From Nocardioides lianchengensis (GTDB lineage: Bacteria > Actinomycetota > Actinomycetes > Propionibacteriales > Nocardioidaceae), in contig NZ_FMZM01000008.1 of the NCBI RefSeq assembly GCF_900101465.1, positions 220,257 to 284,256 of the forward strand: a stretch of DNA of 64,000 nucleotides, in the 5' to 3' direction. The translations under genes and the position numbers were made by a program. The notes below the pieces were generated by a model. That model saw only the letters and a list, made by a program, of their open reading frames with translations, searched no databases and was not told the DNA's origin. Positions 1 to 8,047 of the stretch are shown one piece after another (within the stretch, counting starts at the first letter, position 1; each line of letters opens with the position of its first letter).

Positions 1-436
1 CGGGGTGCGGGTAGCCGCCGCGCTCGTCGTAGGTCGTCATGACGTGGGGGCGCTGCTCGCGGATCAGCCGGACCAGCGGCGCGGCCGCCTCCTCCAGCGG
101 CACCAGCCCGAAGCAGCCCTCCGGGAGCGGGGGCTTGGGGTCGCCCTCGGGCCAGCCGGAGTCGACGAACCCGAGCCAGTCCTGCTTGACGCCGAGGATG
201 TCGCGGGCGCGCTCCATCTCCTGACGCCGGATCTCGGTGATGTTCTCGAGGATGTCGGGGCGCTCCATCTTGGGATTCAGGATGGAGCCGCGCTCGCCGC
301 CGGTGCAGGTCACGACGTGGACGTCGACGCCTTCCGCGACGTACTTCGCCGTCGAGGCGGCGCCCTTGCTCGACTCGTCGTCGGGGTGGGCGTGGACATG
401 CATCAGCCGGAGGCCCGACCGGGGGTGCTGCGACAT
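1..436 (-). CDS. mca: Mycothiol S-conjugate amidase, N-terminal part
   Basis: Zn-dependent amidase that cleaves mycothiol S-conjugates to a mercapturic acid and glucosaminyl-inositol, so drugs and electrophiles can be exported from the cytoplasm. About 145 residues are present; the C-terminal half lies beyond the left edge. Near the N-terminus is the metal-binding AHPDDE motif, followed by TCTGGERGS and, at the cut, GGYPHP, all typical of the Mca/MshB (LmbE) family. ATG at 436 is preferred over the in-frame ATG at 445 because a -10-like TACGAT (449-444) lies exactly 7 nt upstream, suggesting a leaderless mRNA. It is divergent from the DUF4307 gene and greA, an order known in mycobacteria. The following DUF4307/greA context favours Mca over its paralogue MshB. 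Confidence 0.93.
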   Translation of the reverse strand, partial: MSQHPRSGLRLMHVHAHPDDESSKGAASTAKYVAEGVDVHVVTCTGGERGSILNPKMERPDILENITEIRRQEMERARDILGVKQDWLGFVDSGWPEGDPKPPLPEGCFGLVPLEEAAAPLVRLIREQRPHVMTTYDERGGYPHP

Positions 437-443
437 GGTCTCC

Positions 444-460
444 ATCGTAGGTGCGACCAT
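444..460. promoter_or_regulatory. Divergent leaderless -10 elements, mca / DUF4307
   Basis: TACGAT on the minus strand (449-444) lies 7 nt before the mca ATG, and GACCAT on the plus strand (455-460) lies 6 nt before the GTG at 467. Two back-to-back -10 hexamers separated by 5 bp would give overlapping divergent promoters without leaders. The hexamers are seen; promoter activity is inferred. Confidence 0.5.
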
Positions 461-466
461 GGACGG

Positions 467-883
467 GTGACCCCGCAGGACTCCTCCACCGCCCTCGCGG
501 AGCGGTACGGCGCCCCCGCGCCCTGGCGTCGACGTGTCCTCTGGGCCGTCAGCGCGGCGGTCGCCGCGGTGTTCCTGGCCTGGCTCGCGTGGACGATCGC
601 CGACCAGTCGACCAAGCCCGTCGACTCCGACCTGGTCTCCTTCGACGTGGTCGACGAGCACACCGCGACCGCCGTGGTCGACGTGCGGGTCGCCGACGAC
701 GCGACCGACGTCTCCTGCCTGCTGCGGGCGTTCGCCGAGGACCACAGCGTCGTCGGCGAGCTCGCCTTCAATCCCGAGCCGGGCGACCCGAACCGGATGG
801 AGGAGTCGGTCCGCACGGAGCGGAGGGCCACCTCGGTCGAGTTCCTCGGCTGCACCGCCGAGGGCCAGGCCCGCCCCAGCTGA
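467..883 (+). CDS. DUF4307 single-pass membrane protein
   Basis: Conserved actinobacterial protein of unknown function, 138 residues. A short cytoplasmic N-terminus with an RYGAP motif is followed by one transmembrane helix at about residues 22-42 (hydrophobic Ala/Val/Leu run) and an extracytoplasmic beta-rich domain with two cysteines that could pair. GTG at 467 is chosen because the ATG at 459 is out of frame and GACCAT sits 6 nt upstream. The gene lies between divergent mca and co-directional greA, the same order as Rv1081c in Mycobacterium tuberculosis. No catalytic motif is visible. Confidence 0.85.
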   Translation: MTPQDSSTALAERYGAPAPWRRRVLWAVSAAVAAVFLAWLAWTIADQSTKPVDSDLVSFDVVDEHTATAVVDVRVADDATDVSCLLRAFAEDHSVVGELAFNPEPGDPNRMEESVRTERRATSVEFLGCTAEGQARPS

Positions 884-1095
884 CGCCTCGACCTGAGACC
901 CAGGTCACGCGTCGACCTGCTTCCTCGGGGGCAGGTTGCTAAACTCATCCGTCTGAGCCGTCCCGCCGGGCTGTCCAGATGAGGCCCCGCGACTTCCGGG
1001 ACAGTGCCACGTGGTGGCCGACCGGAGCGGACGCCACACCCCGATCCCCGGCGGGCTCGTCCCGTCGTACCCCCCAGCAGTGCAGGAGCATCGCC

Positions 1096-1599
1096 ATGAC
1101 CCAGTCGACCGAGCAGGGCACCATCTGGCTGACCCAGGACGCCTTCGACAAGCTCCAGAAGGAGCTCGAGGACCTCAAGGGACCCATCCGCCAGGAGGTC
1201 ATCGCCCGGATCAGCGCCGCGCGCGACGAGGGCGACCTGAAGGAGAACGGCGGCTACCACGCCGCCCGCGAGGAGCAGGGCAAGGTCGAGGGCCGGATCC
1301 GCCAGCTCGAGGACATGCTGCGCCGCGCCCAGGTCGGCGAGACGCCCCCCAACGACGGCGTCGTCGAGCCCGGCATGGTCGTGACCTACAAGTTCGTCGG
1401 CGATGACGACGACGAGGCCGAGACCTTCCTGCTGGGCGCCCGCGAGATCGAGCCCGAGGACCTCACGGTCTACTCCCCGCAGTCACCGCTCGGCTCGGCC
1501 ATCAACGGCCACAACAAGGGCGAGACGGTCAGCTACGAGGCGCCCAACGGCAAGGAGCTGAAGGTCGTCATCCTGGACGCCGTGCCCTACACGGGCTGA
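1096..1599 (+). CDS. greA: Transcription elongation factor GreA
   Basis: Binds the secondary channel of RNA polymerase and stimulates cleavage of backtracked transcripts. The 167 residues match the usual actinobacterial length. An N-terminal antiparallel coiled coil (residues about 10-85) carries the conserved DLKENGGYHAAREEQ segment whose tip acidic residues act in the polymerase active site. A C-terminal FKBP-like domain ends with SPLGSAINGHNKGETV and a VVILDAVPYTG tail. ATG at 1096 has an AGGAG Shine-Dalgarno at 1084-1088, so unlike many neighbours this mRNA has a leader (about 210 nt separate it from the DUF4307 stop). It is convergent with ilvA, with only 3 bp between the stop codons. 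Confidence 0.96.
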   Translation: MTQSTEQGTIWLTQDAFDKLQKELEDLKGPIRQEVIARISAARDEGDLKENGGYHAAREEQGKVEGRIRQLEDMLRRAQVGETPPNDGVVEPGMVVTYKFVGDDDDEAETFLLGAREIEPEDLTVYSPQSPLGSAINGHNKGETVSYEAPNGKELKVVILDAVPYTG

Positions 1600-1602
1600 G
1601 AC

Positions 1603-2811
1603 TCAGGCACCACCCAACACCCGGTAGCCCCGCCCCCGCAGCCGCTCCAGCAGCAGCTCGGTGTGCGGGGCTCCGCGCGTCTCCAGCTGCAGGTGGACCT
1701 CGACCTCGTCGAGGTTGAGGGACGGCGAGATCCGCTCGTGGACCACCTCGAGGACGTTGGCCCCGGCGGCGCCCACCTCGCCCAGCAGCTGGGCCAGGCC
1801 GCCCGGGGTGTCGGGGACGGTGACGTGCAGGTTGAGGTAGCGGCCGGCGGCGGCCATGCCGTGCCGGATCACCTTGCCGAGCAGCAGCGGGTCGACGTTG
1901 CCACCGGAGAGCACCGCGACCGCCGGGGTCCGGAACCGGCCGGGTTCGTCGAGCATCGCCGCGACCGCGGCGGCACCGGCGGGCTCGACGACCATCTTCG
2001 CCCGCTCCACCAGCGCCAGCAGCGCCCGGGAGAGGTCCTCCTCGGAGACCGTGAGGATCTCGTCGACGTGGTCGCGCACGGCGGCGAAGGTGATGTCGCC
2101 GGGCAGGCCGACGGCGATCCCGTCGGCCATCGTCTGCATCGACTCCAGGGCGACCGGCCGACCGCTGGCCAGCGAGCCCGGGAAGGCCGCCGCCCCGGCG
2201 GCCTGCACCCCCACCACCCGGACGTCGGGCCGCAGCTCCTTGATAGCGATCGCGATCCCGGCGAGCAGCCCCCCGCCGCCGGTCGGCACCAGCACGGTCT
2301 CGACGTCGGGCGCCTGCTCCAGGATCTCCAGCCCGGCCGTGCCCTGGCCGGCCACGATGTCGACGTGATCGAACGGGTGGATCAGCACCGCCCCTGTCTC
2401 GTCCGCGAAGCGTCGGGCCGCGACGAGCGCGTCCTCCAGGTAGCGGCCCTCGAAGACCACGTCGGCGCCGTACCCGCGGGTGGCCTTCTCCTTGGGGATC
2501 GGCGCGCCCTCGGGCATGAAGACGGTCGCCCGGATGCCGAGCAGCTGGGCGGCCAGCGCGACGCCCTGGGCGTGGTTGCCGGCCGAGGCCGCCACCACGC
2601 CGCGTGCGCGCTCCTCCGGCGAGAGCCGGCTGATCCGGACGTAGGCGCCGCGGGCCTTGAACGAGCCGGTGCGCTGGAGGTTCTCGCACTTCAGCGAGAC
2701 CGGGCCGCCGGCGAGCGCGGAGAGCCAGCGCGACTCCTCCATCGGGGTCGTGATGGCCACGCCGTCGAGGACCTCGCGGGCCGCGACGATGTCGGCCAGG
2801 CTCACGCTCAT
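1603..2811 (-). CDS. ilvA: Threonine ammonia-lyase (dehydratase) with ACT domain
   Basis: PLP enzyme that deaminates threonine to 2-oxobutyrate (and serine to pyruvate), feeding isoleucine synthesis. It has 402 residues, the medium form. The PLP lysine is K52 in TGSFKARGAY; SAGNHAQGVA binds the substrate carboxylate and a glycine-rich TGGGGLLAG loop holds the PLP phosphate. The last 75 residues, starting near NLHVTVPDTPGG, look like a single ACT regulatory domain. The ATG overlaps the stop of the upstream permease (ATGA, 2808-2811), indicating translational coupling. A catabolic role cannot be excluded, since the short or medium form occurs in both settings. Confidence 0.93.
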   Translation of the reverse strand: MSVSLADIVAAREVLDGVAITTPMEESRWLSALAGGPVSLKCENLQRTGSFKARGAYVRISRLSPEERARGVVAASAGNHAQGVALAAQLLGIRATVFMPEGAPIPKEKATRGYGADVVFEGRYLEDALVAARRFADETGAVLIHPFDHVDIVAGQGTAGLEILEQAPDVETVLVPTGGGGLLAGIAIAIKELRPDVRVVGVQAAGAAAFPGSLASGRPVALESMQTMADGIAVGLPGDITFAAVRDHVDEILTVSEEDLSRALLALVERAKMVVEPAGAAAVAAMLDEPGRFRTPAVAVLSGGNVDPLLLGKVIRHGMAAAGRYLNLHVTVPDTPGGLAQLLGEVGAAGANVLEVVHERISPSLNLDEVEVHLQLETRGAPHTELLLERLRGRGYRVLGGA

Positions 2812-4154
2812 CGCTGCTCCTCCGGGATCTCCGGGGTCTCCCCCGTCTCCTCGTAGTCCTCGGCCAGCTCCTCGATCGGATCGTCCCCGGGATCGGTGTT
2901 GGCCGCCAGGTGCTCGCCCACGGCGTTGACGGCCGCGGCCAGCGGCACGGCCACCAGCGCCCCGGCGACGCCGCCGACGAGCACGCCGACCGCGATGGCG
3001 ATGATGACGCCGAGCGGGTGGATGGAGACCCAGCGGCCCATCAGGAACGGCTGCAGGACGTGGGCCTCCAGCTGCTGGACGCCGATGATCACGGCGAGCA
3101 TCAGCAGCGCGGTCACCGGTCCCTGGTCGACCAGGGCGACCAGCACCGCGACGATGCCGGCGACCGTGGCCCCGATGAGCGGAACGAACGCGCCGAGGAA
3201 GACCAGCACGCCGATGGCGAGCACGAACGGGACCCCCAGGACGGCGGCACCGATCGCGATGCCGATCGCGTCGACCAGGGCGACCACGACCGTGGCCCGC
3301 ACGAACTGGGTCAGCGAGATCCAGGCCACCCGCCCCGAGCTGTCGACCTGCGCGCGGGCCGCCCGCGGCGTGAGCCGGACGATCCAGGACCAGATCCGGT
3401 TGCCGTCGGAGAGGAAGAAGTACGTCGAGAACAGCGCGATGAACAGGCCCGCGAACACGTGTCCGACCGCGGTGGTGACCTCGGTGACCCGGGCGGCGAT
3501 CTCCCCGCCCTGGGACTGCTGGGTCAGCGTCTCCTGGGCCTGCTGCAGGTAGTCGTTGATCTGCGAGTCGCTGGCGTGCAGCGGGCCGTCCTTCAGCCAG
3601 TCGCGGATCTCGCCGATGCCCTGGGCGCTCTGGTCGACCAGGTCCGTGGCGCCGCTCGCGATCTGCTGCCCGGCGAGCGTCAGCAGCGCGGCGACCGCGG
3701 CGATGAAGCCGATGACCACGACGAGCGAGGACAGGCCGCGGGGCAGGCCCAGCTGCCGGTTCAGCAGGTCGACGAGCGGGACGACCAGCGCGGCGAGCAG
3801 CAGCGCGATCACCACCGGGAGAACCACGACCGAGAGGAAGGCGACCGCCTTGGCGACCACCGCCGCGGCCACCACGATCACGATGAACCGCCAGGCCCAC
3901 GCGGCGGTCAGGTCGAGCCCGTGCGGCACCTGCCGGGTCGAGAAGCCGTTGCCGCCGGCGGCGACGATCCGGGTCTCGGGGAGCGCGAGCGCGCGCTCGC
4001 GCTCCTCACGCAGCTGGGCCCACTGGTGGGCCAGGCGCTGCGGGAGCCGCTCGTCGTCGTCCCGCTCCGGACGGATCCGGCGGGTACGGCGCCAGCGCGA
4101 GTCCTCGGGCTGCTCGGCGGGCTGGTCGTCCGGCTGCTCGGGATCGTCGCTCAC
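2808..4154 (-). CDS. AI-2E family (PerM/TqsA-like) membrane transporter
   Basis: Polytopic membrane protein of 448 residues. An acidic, Pro/Gln/Arg-rich cytoplasmic N-terminus of about 90 residues is followed by two early helices, a long soluble segment, and a C-terminal cluster of helices with the family-typical QFVRATVVVALVDAIGIAIG region and a GVQQLEAHVLQPFLMGR motif. Members export autoinducer-2 or exchange Na+/H+; the substrate here is unknown. GTG at 4154 is preferred over GTG at 4160 because TACGTT lies 6 nt upstream. The gene heads a two-gene unit with ilvA. Confidence 0.85.
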   Translation of the reverse strand: MSDDPEQPDDQPAEQPEDSRWRRTRRIRPERDDDERLPQRLAHQWAQLREERERALALPETRIVAAGGNGFSTRQVPHGLDLTAAWAWRFIVIVVAAAVVAKAVAFLSVVVLPVVIALLLAALVVPLVDLLNRQLGLPRGLSSLVVVIGFIAAVAALLTLAGQQIASGATDLVDQSAQGIGEIRDWLKDGPLHASDSQINDYLQQAQETLTQQSQGGEIAARVTEVTTAVGHVFAGLFIALFSTYFFLSDGNRIWSWIVRLTPRAARAQVDSSGRVAWISLTQFVRATVVVALVDAIGIAIGAAVLGVPFVLAIGVLVFLGAFVPLIGATVAGIVAVLVALVDQGPVTALLMLAVIIGVQQLEAHVLQPFLMGRWVSIHPLGVIIAIAVGVLVGGVAGALVAVPLAAAVNAVGEHLAANTDPGDDPIEELAEDYEETGETPEIPEEQR

Positions 4155-4160
4155 CCGCAC

Positions 4161-4166
4161 AACGTA
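4161..4166 (-). promoter_or_regulatory. -10 element (TACGTT) of AI-2E permease-ilvA unit
   Basis: TACGTT read on the minus strand, 6 nt before GTG 4154, inside the 28-nt gap after metB. A leaderless start is inferred. Confidence 0.45.
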
Positions 4167-4182
4167 ACCGGATCGTCGGGGG

Positions 4183-5349
4183 CTAACCCTCCAGGGCGCG
4201 CTCCAGGTCGGCGACCAGGTCGTGGGCCGTCTCGATGCCGACGCTGAGCCGCACCAGGTCGGCCGGGACCTCCAGGTCGGTGCCGGCCACGCTGGCGTGC
4301 GTCATCCGGCCCGGGTGCTCGATGAGCGACTCCACGCCGCCCAGCGACTCGCCCAGGGTGAACACCTCGGTGCGGTCGCAGACCGCGAGCGCCTGGGCCT
4401 CTCCGCCGGTCACCCGGAAGGACACCATCCCGCCGTACCGCTTCATCTGCCGGCTCGCGACCTCGTGCCCGGGGTGGCTCTCGAGGCCGGGGTAGATCAC
4501 CTCGCCGACCGACGGGTGGGCGGAGAGGAACTCGACGACGCGCTCGGCGTTGTCGCAGTGCCGGTCCATCCGGACGGCCAGCGTCTTCAGGCCCCGGTGG
4601 GTCAGGAACGCGTCGAAGGGGCCGGGGACGGCGCCCATCGCGTTCTGGTGGAAGCCGACCTGCTCGGCGACCTCCAGGTCCTTGACGACCAGGGCGCCCC
4701 CGACCACGTCGGAGTGGCCGCCGACGTACTTGGTCGTGGAGTGGACGACGACGTCGGCACCGAGGGCGAGCGGCTGCTGGAGGTACGGCGACGCGAAGGT
4801 GTTGTCGACGACCAGCAGCGCGCCGGCGTCGTGCGCGAGCGCCGCGAGGGCCTCGATGTCGCCGATGTTGAGCAGCGGGTTGGTGGGTGTCTCGACCCAG
4901 ACCAGCTTGGTCGTCCCGGGGCGGATCGCGGCCGCGACCTTCTCCAGGTCCGACACCGGCGCGGGCGTGTAGTCGATGCCCCAGACCCGCTGCACCTTGT
5001 CGAAGAGGCGCCAGGTGCCGCCGTACGCGTCGTTGGGGAAGACCACGTGGTCGCCCGGCTTCAGCACCGACCGGACGAGGGTGTCCTCGGCGGCCAGCCC
5101 GGAGGCGAACGCGAACCCGCGCTCCCCCTCCTCCAGCGCGGCCAGCGCGCCCTCCAGGGCGGTGCGGGTGGGGTTGCCGGAGCGGCTGTACTCGTAGCCG
5201 CCGCGCAGCCCGCCCACGCCGTCCTGCTTGTAGGTCGACGTCGCGTAGATCGGCGGGATCACCGCCCCCGTCGTCGGGTCCGGCTCGTAGCCGGCGTGGA
5301 TGGCGCGGGTCTCGAAGCCGGACTTGTGCCGGTGCTGCTGCTCGCTCAC
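4183..5349 (-). CDS. metB: Cystathionine gamma-synthase
   Basis: PLP enzyme of the Cys/Met metabolism family that condenses an activated homoserine ester with cysteine to give cystathionine. From GTG 5349 it has 388 residues, a normal length. K207 in HSTTKYVGGHSD binds PLP and D182 in VDNTFASPYL contacts the pyridine nitrogen; YSRSGNPTR near residue 55 is the family N-terminal signature. GTG 5349 is preferred to GTG 5367 because TAGCCT lies 7 nt upstream; the 5367 start would create a 4-bp overlap with the Doc gene. O-acetylhomoserine sulfhydrylase or cystathionine gamma-lyase activity is possible, since the families are hard to separate by eye, but the mca-greA-metB neighbourhood favours MetB. 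Confidence 0.9.
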   Translation of the reverse strand: MSEQQHRHKSGFETRAIHAGYEPDPTTGAVIPPIYATSTYKQDGVGGLRGGYEYSRSGNPTRTALEGALAALEEGERGFAFASGLAAEDTLVRSVLKPGDHVVFPNDAYGGTWRLFDKVQRVWGIDYTPAPVSDLEKVAAAIRPGTTKLVWVETPTNPLLNIGDIEALAALAHDAGALLVVDNTFASPYLQQPLALGADVVVHSTTKYVGGHSDVVGGALVVKDLEVAEQVGFHQNAMGAVPGPFDAFLTHRGLKTLAVRMDRHCDNAERVVEFLSAHPSVGEVIYPGLESHPGHEVASRQMKRYGGMVSFRVTGGEAQALAVCDRTEVFTLGESLGGVESLIEHPGRMTHASVAGTDLEVPADLVRLSVGIETAHDLVADLERALEG

Positions 5350-5356
5350 CCGGTCG

Positions 5357-5362
5357 AGGCTA
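5357..5362 (-). promoter_or_regulatory. -10 element (TAGCCT) of metB
   Basis: TAGCCT on the minus strand ends 7 nt before GTG 5349, just upstream of the end of the Doc reading frame. It suggests metB has its own leaderless promoter instead of depending on the toxin-antitoxin operon. Confidence 0.4.
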
Positions 5363-5363
5363 C

Positions 5364-5741
5364 TCACCTCGCGACAAGGGCCGACCCGAGGGCGCGGGCG
5401 ATCTCAGGCACGTCGAGCACACCCTCGGCCACATCCATGACCAGCGTGAAGGCCTGGTCCTGGGTCAGGGTCACCCGCCAGCCGTTGAGCCACAGGAAGA
5501 CGGTGGCCGCGTGCCAGGCCAATCGCTTGTTGCCGTCGACCAACGCGTGGTTGCGGCAGATCGAGTGGAGCAGTGCAGCGGCTTTGGTCTCGATCGCCGG
5601 ATAGGCGTCCTCGCCGAACAGGGTCGTCCTCGGCCGGGCGGCCGCTGACTCCAGGAGTCCGGCGTCGCGCACCGGACCGGCCCCCAGGTCACGGGTGAGC
5701 TGGATCAGGTCCTCCAAGTCGAGGAAGGTCGTCCCGCTCAC
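5364..5741 (-). CDS. Doc-type (Fic fold) toxin
   Basis: Death-on-curing toxin of 125 residues. It has the shortened Fic motif H65-x-x-x-D69-G-N-K-R73 and lacks the second Gly-x-Gly-Arg half, as in phage P1 Doc, which phosphorylates elongation factor Tu instead of AMPylating targets. The N-terminal LDLEDLIQLTRDLG helix and the FGEDAYPAIETKAAALLHSI segment also fit the family. GTG 5741 overlaps the antitoxin stop by 4 bp (GTGA), the usual coupled antitoxin-toxin order. Function is inferred from the motif. Confidence 0.87.
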   Translation of the reverse strand: MSGTTFLDLEDLIQLTRDLGAGPVRDAGLLESAAARPRTTLFGEDAYPAIETKAAALLHSICRNHALVDGNKRLAWHAATVFLWLNGWRVTLTQDQAFTLVMDVAEGVLDVPEIARALGSALVAR

Positions 5742-5944
5742 ACCGACCCCAGCCGATCAAGGGTCTCACCCCAGTCGGCCAGCATCTGACGTGAGGCGTC
5801 GGCGACCCGCGCCCGGTGCCCGTCGCGATCCCGCATCTCCAGGACGGCTCGCCGTACGACCTCCTGCCGCGAGAGCCCCTTCGCCGCGGTCAGGTCGTCG
5901 AGGGCGTTCTCGAGCTCTTCGTCGGTGCGCAGCGTCATGGCCAT
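5738..5944 (-). CDS. Ribbon-helix-helix antitoxin
   Basis: Small protein of 68 residues immediately upstream of doc. The N-terminal strand MTLRTDEELENAL followed by two helices (LTAAKGLSRQEVVRRAVLEM) is a CopG/RHH-like DNA-binding fold; the C-terminal tail up to WGETLDRLG probably wraps the toxin. The partner is not a Phd/YefM-fold protein, but RHH antitoxins paired with Doc are known in actinobacteria. ATG 5944 is chosen for the TAGCAT box 7 nt upstream; ATG 5938 is an alternative. Confidence 0.82.
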   Translation of the reverse strand: MAMTLRTDEELENALDDLTAAKGLSRQEVVRRAVLEMRDRDGHRARVADASRQMLADWGETLDRLGSV

Positions 5945-5950
5945 AAACCC

Positions 5951-5970
5951 GATGCTACCACTGTGGTATC
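5951..5970 (-). promoter_or_regulatory. Promoter/operator palindrome of the doc operon
   Basis: A perfect inverted repeat TACCAC-T-GTGGTA (5956-5968) partly covers the -10-like TAGCAT (5957-5952), which is 7 nt from the antitoxin ATG. Its location fits autorepression by the RHH antitoxin-toxin complex. The palindrome is seen; its role is inferred. Confidence 0.55.
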
Positions 5971-6044
5971 ACTCCGACGGGAACGATCGGTCCGCCTCCG
6001 GTGTTGCACACTTGCAAGCTCAACTCCCCTTTGAAGGAGGGCCC

Positions 6045-6707
6045 GTGAACCTGTTCCGCAAGTCCGCACTGGTCGACCCCGAGCAGACCCTGCCCGGACG
6101 CAGCGAGAGCCCGTTCGCCCTGAGTGACCAGCACGTCGTCCTGGGGACCCCGGTGATCACCGACCCCGAGTCCGGCACCATCCCGGACGGCTACGAGGTC
6201 GCGTTCCTCGGCCTCGGCTGCTTCTGGGGCGCCGAGGAGATCTTCTGGCAGAAGGACGGGGTCTGGTCGACCTCCGTCGGGTACGCCGGCGGCACCACCC
6301 CGCACCCGTCGTACGAGGAGGTCTGCAGCGGTCGCACCAACCACACCGAGGCCGTGCGGGTCGTCTTCGACCCGGCGAAGGTCTCGTACGCCGACCTGCT
6401 GAAGACGTTCTTCGAGGTGCACGACCCGACCCAGGGCATGCGCCAGGGAAACGACGTCGGCACGCAGTACCGCTCGGCGATCTACTACACGACGCCCGAG
6501 CAGGAGCAGACCGCCCGCGAGCTCACCAAGGTCTACGGCGACGAGCTGAAGCGGCGTCGGCTGGGTGACATCACCACCGAGATCCGCCCCGCCAGCGAGA
6601 CGCCGTACTTCTACGCCGAGGAGCAGCACCAGCAGTACCTCGCGAAGAACCCGTTCGGCTACCGCTGCCACGCCAACACGGGCGTGAAGTTCCCGCAGAC
6701 CGCCTGA
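6045..6707 (+). CDS. msrA: Peptide-methionine (S)-S-oxide reductase
   Basis: Reduces methionine-S-sulfoxide in proteins or free form, using thioredoxin or mycoredoxin. The catalytic C59 lies in GLGCFWGAE; the active-site region SVGYAGG and the C-terminal FGYRCHANTGV with a candidate resolving cysteine are present. At 220 residues it is the longer MsrA type with an N-terminal extension of about 50 residues. GTG 6045 follows an AAGGAGG at 6034-6040, so it has a leader. A strong hairpin terminator follows at 6721. Oxidative-damage repair is its expected role. Confidence 0.95.
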   Translation: MNLFRKSALVDPEQTLPGRSESPFALSDQHVVLGTPVITDPESGTIPDGYEVAFLGLGCFWGAEEIFWQKDGVWSTSVGYAGGTTPHPSYEEVCSGRTNHTEAVRVVFDPAKVSYADLLKTFFEVHDPTQGMRQGNDVGTQYRSAIYYTTPEQEQTARELTKVYGDELKRRRLGDITTEIRPASETPYFYAEEQHQQYLAKNPFGYRCHANTGVKFPQTA

Positions 6708-6720
6708 TCGCTCACCCCGA

Positions 6721-6748
6721 CGGCCCCGCACCCGGTGGTGCGGGGCCG
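6721..6748 (+). terminator. Rho-independent-type hairpin after msrA
   Basis: A perfect 12-bp stem (CGGCCCCGCACC with GGTGCGGGGCCG) and a 4-nt loop begin 13 nt after the msrA stop. There is no long U tract, as is common in high-GC actinobacteria. Confidence 0.75.
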
Positions 6749-6849
6749 TTCGCGACTTTGTCGGGGCCACACTGTCGTATCCACCCCTCCCCGTTCGTAG
6801 CGTGGGTGGAGGCGGACGACGGGTCCGCCCGAGCGAAGGAGCCGCAGCG

Positions 6850-7203
6850 ATGCCCCAGTACCTCCTCTACTTCAACCAGCAGTGGGTCGGTGACCACTCC
6901 GAGGAGTGGTTCCGCGGTCGGGTCGAGCCCTCGATGGCCGCCCTCGAGGAGATGAAGGCGGCGGGGGTGTACGTCTTCGCCGGAGGGCTCGAGGAGGGCG
7001 CGCCGGTCTACGCGGTCGACCCGACCGGCGCCGACATGCTGGTCACCGACGGCCCGTTCGTCGAGACCAAGGAGTTCCTGGGCGGCTTCACGGTCGTGGA
7101 CGTGCCGGACGACGAGACCGCGAAGCACTGGGCGGCGCGGATCGCCGAGGGCTGCGGCTGGCCGCACGAGGTACGACGGTTCGGCTCGCCGCCGCCCGCC
7201 TAG
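6850..7203 (+). CDS. YCII/DGPF-domain protein
   Basis: Protein of 117 residues with a ferredoxin-like YCII fold; the family-defining DGPF motif is in TDGPFVETKEFLGGF. N-terminal MPQYLLYFNQQW is the first strand. Members often sit beside ECF sigma factors (SigJ/Sig41 groups) and their function is unknown. No sigma factor is adjacent here. ATG 6850 has AAGGAG at 6836-6841. It is convergent with the SDR gene, separated by 1 bp. Confidence 0.83.
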   Translation: MPQYLLYFNQQWVGDHSEEWFRGRVEPSMAALEEMKAAGVYVFAGGLEEGAPVYAVDPTGADMLVTDGPFVETKEFLGGFTVVDVPDDETAKHWAARIAEGCGWPHEVRRFGSPPPA

Positions 7204-7204
7204 G

Positions 7205-8047
7205 TCAGGCCAGGCCCACCAGCGCCGCCGACCGCGCCCAGAGCCCGTCGATGATGGCCTGGTCGCTCGCCTGCCGGTTCTCCCGACCGTCGGGGCTGAA
7301 ACGGCTGAAGTAGCGGCCGTTGATCTCGGGGTCCGGTCCGCGCTCGGCCAGCGCGACCAGCGGGGCCGCGCCGTCGGGGACGCTGATCGTGGCGAACCGC
7401 TTCAGCGGCGAGCGGTAGAGCAGCCCGACGAGCCACGAGTCGCGGCCGAAGGAGCTCCCGACCGGTCCGGGGTGGACCGCGGCGGAGAGGATGCCGTCGC
7501 CGGTCCAGCGCTGGGCGATGCCGCGGGTGAAGACGATGTTCATCAGCTTGCCGGTGCCGTAGGCCGGGAACTCGATCGCCCGGCGACGCTCGTAGTCGAG
7601 GTCGTCGAGGACGATCCGGCCCATCAGGTTGCCGATGCTGGAGGTGTTGACGACCAGGGACAGCCCGGCCGCGACCAGCTGCGGGCGCAGCAGGTTCGTG
7701 AGCAGGAACGGCGCCAGGTGGTTGATCTGGAAGTTGGGCTCGTGGCCGTCGTGGGTGCGCGTGGACGGCGCGAAGGTGCCGCCGGCGTTGTTGACGAGCA
7801 CGTCGATGGCCGGCGCCCGCTCGGCGACCTGCTCGGCGAGGCGTCGTACGTCGTCGAGCCGCGAGAAGTCGGCGACGAGGGGCTCGGTGCCGACCGCCTC
7901 GGCGACCGGTCGGAGCTTCTCGGCCGAGCGCCCCGTGACGTGGACCGTCGCGCCCCGGACGTGCAGCACCCGGGCGGTCTCGGCCCCGATCCCGTCGCTG
8001 GCCCCGGTCACCAGGACGGTGAACCCGGCCATGCTCTGCTCGCTCAT
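7205..8047 (-). CDS. Short-chain dehydrogenase/reductase
   Basis: NAD(P)-dependent oxidoreductase of 280 residues with a Rossmann fold. Motifs: TGASDGIG at 14-21 (nucleotide binding), NNAG at 86-89, catalytic Ser near 136, Tyr163 and Lys167 in YGTGK. The layout, with a long substrate loop after PGPVGSSFG, resembles the retinol-dehydrogenase/WW-oxidoreductase-like group; the substrate cannot be read from sequence. Its ATG overlaps the stop of the YbjN gene (ATGA), so it is the last gene of a tightly packed unit starting with the DUF4157 protein. Confidence 0.87.
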   Translation of the reverse strand: MSEQSMAGFTVLVTGASDGIGAETARVLHVRGATVHVTGRSAEKLRPVAEAVGTEPLVADFSRLDDVRRLAEQVAERAPAIDVLVNNAGGTFAPSTRTHDGHEPNFQINHLAPFLLTNLLRPQLVAAGLSLVVNTSSIGNLMGRIVLDDLDYERRRAIEFPAYGTGKLMNIVFTRGIAQRWTGDGILSAAVHPGPVGSSFGRDSWLVGLLYRSPLKRFATISVPDGAAPLVALAERGPDPEINGRYFSRFSPDGRENRQASDQAIIDGLWARSAALVGLA

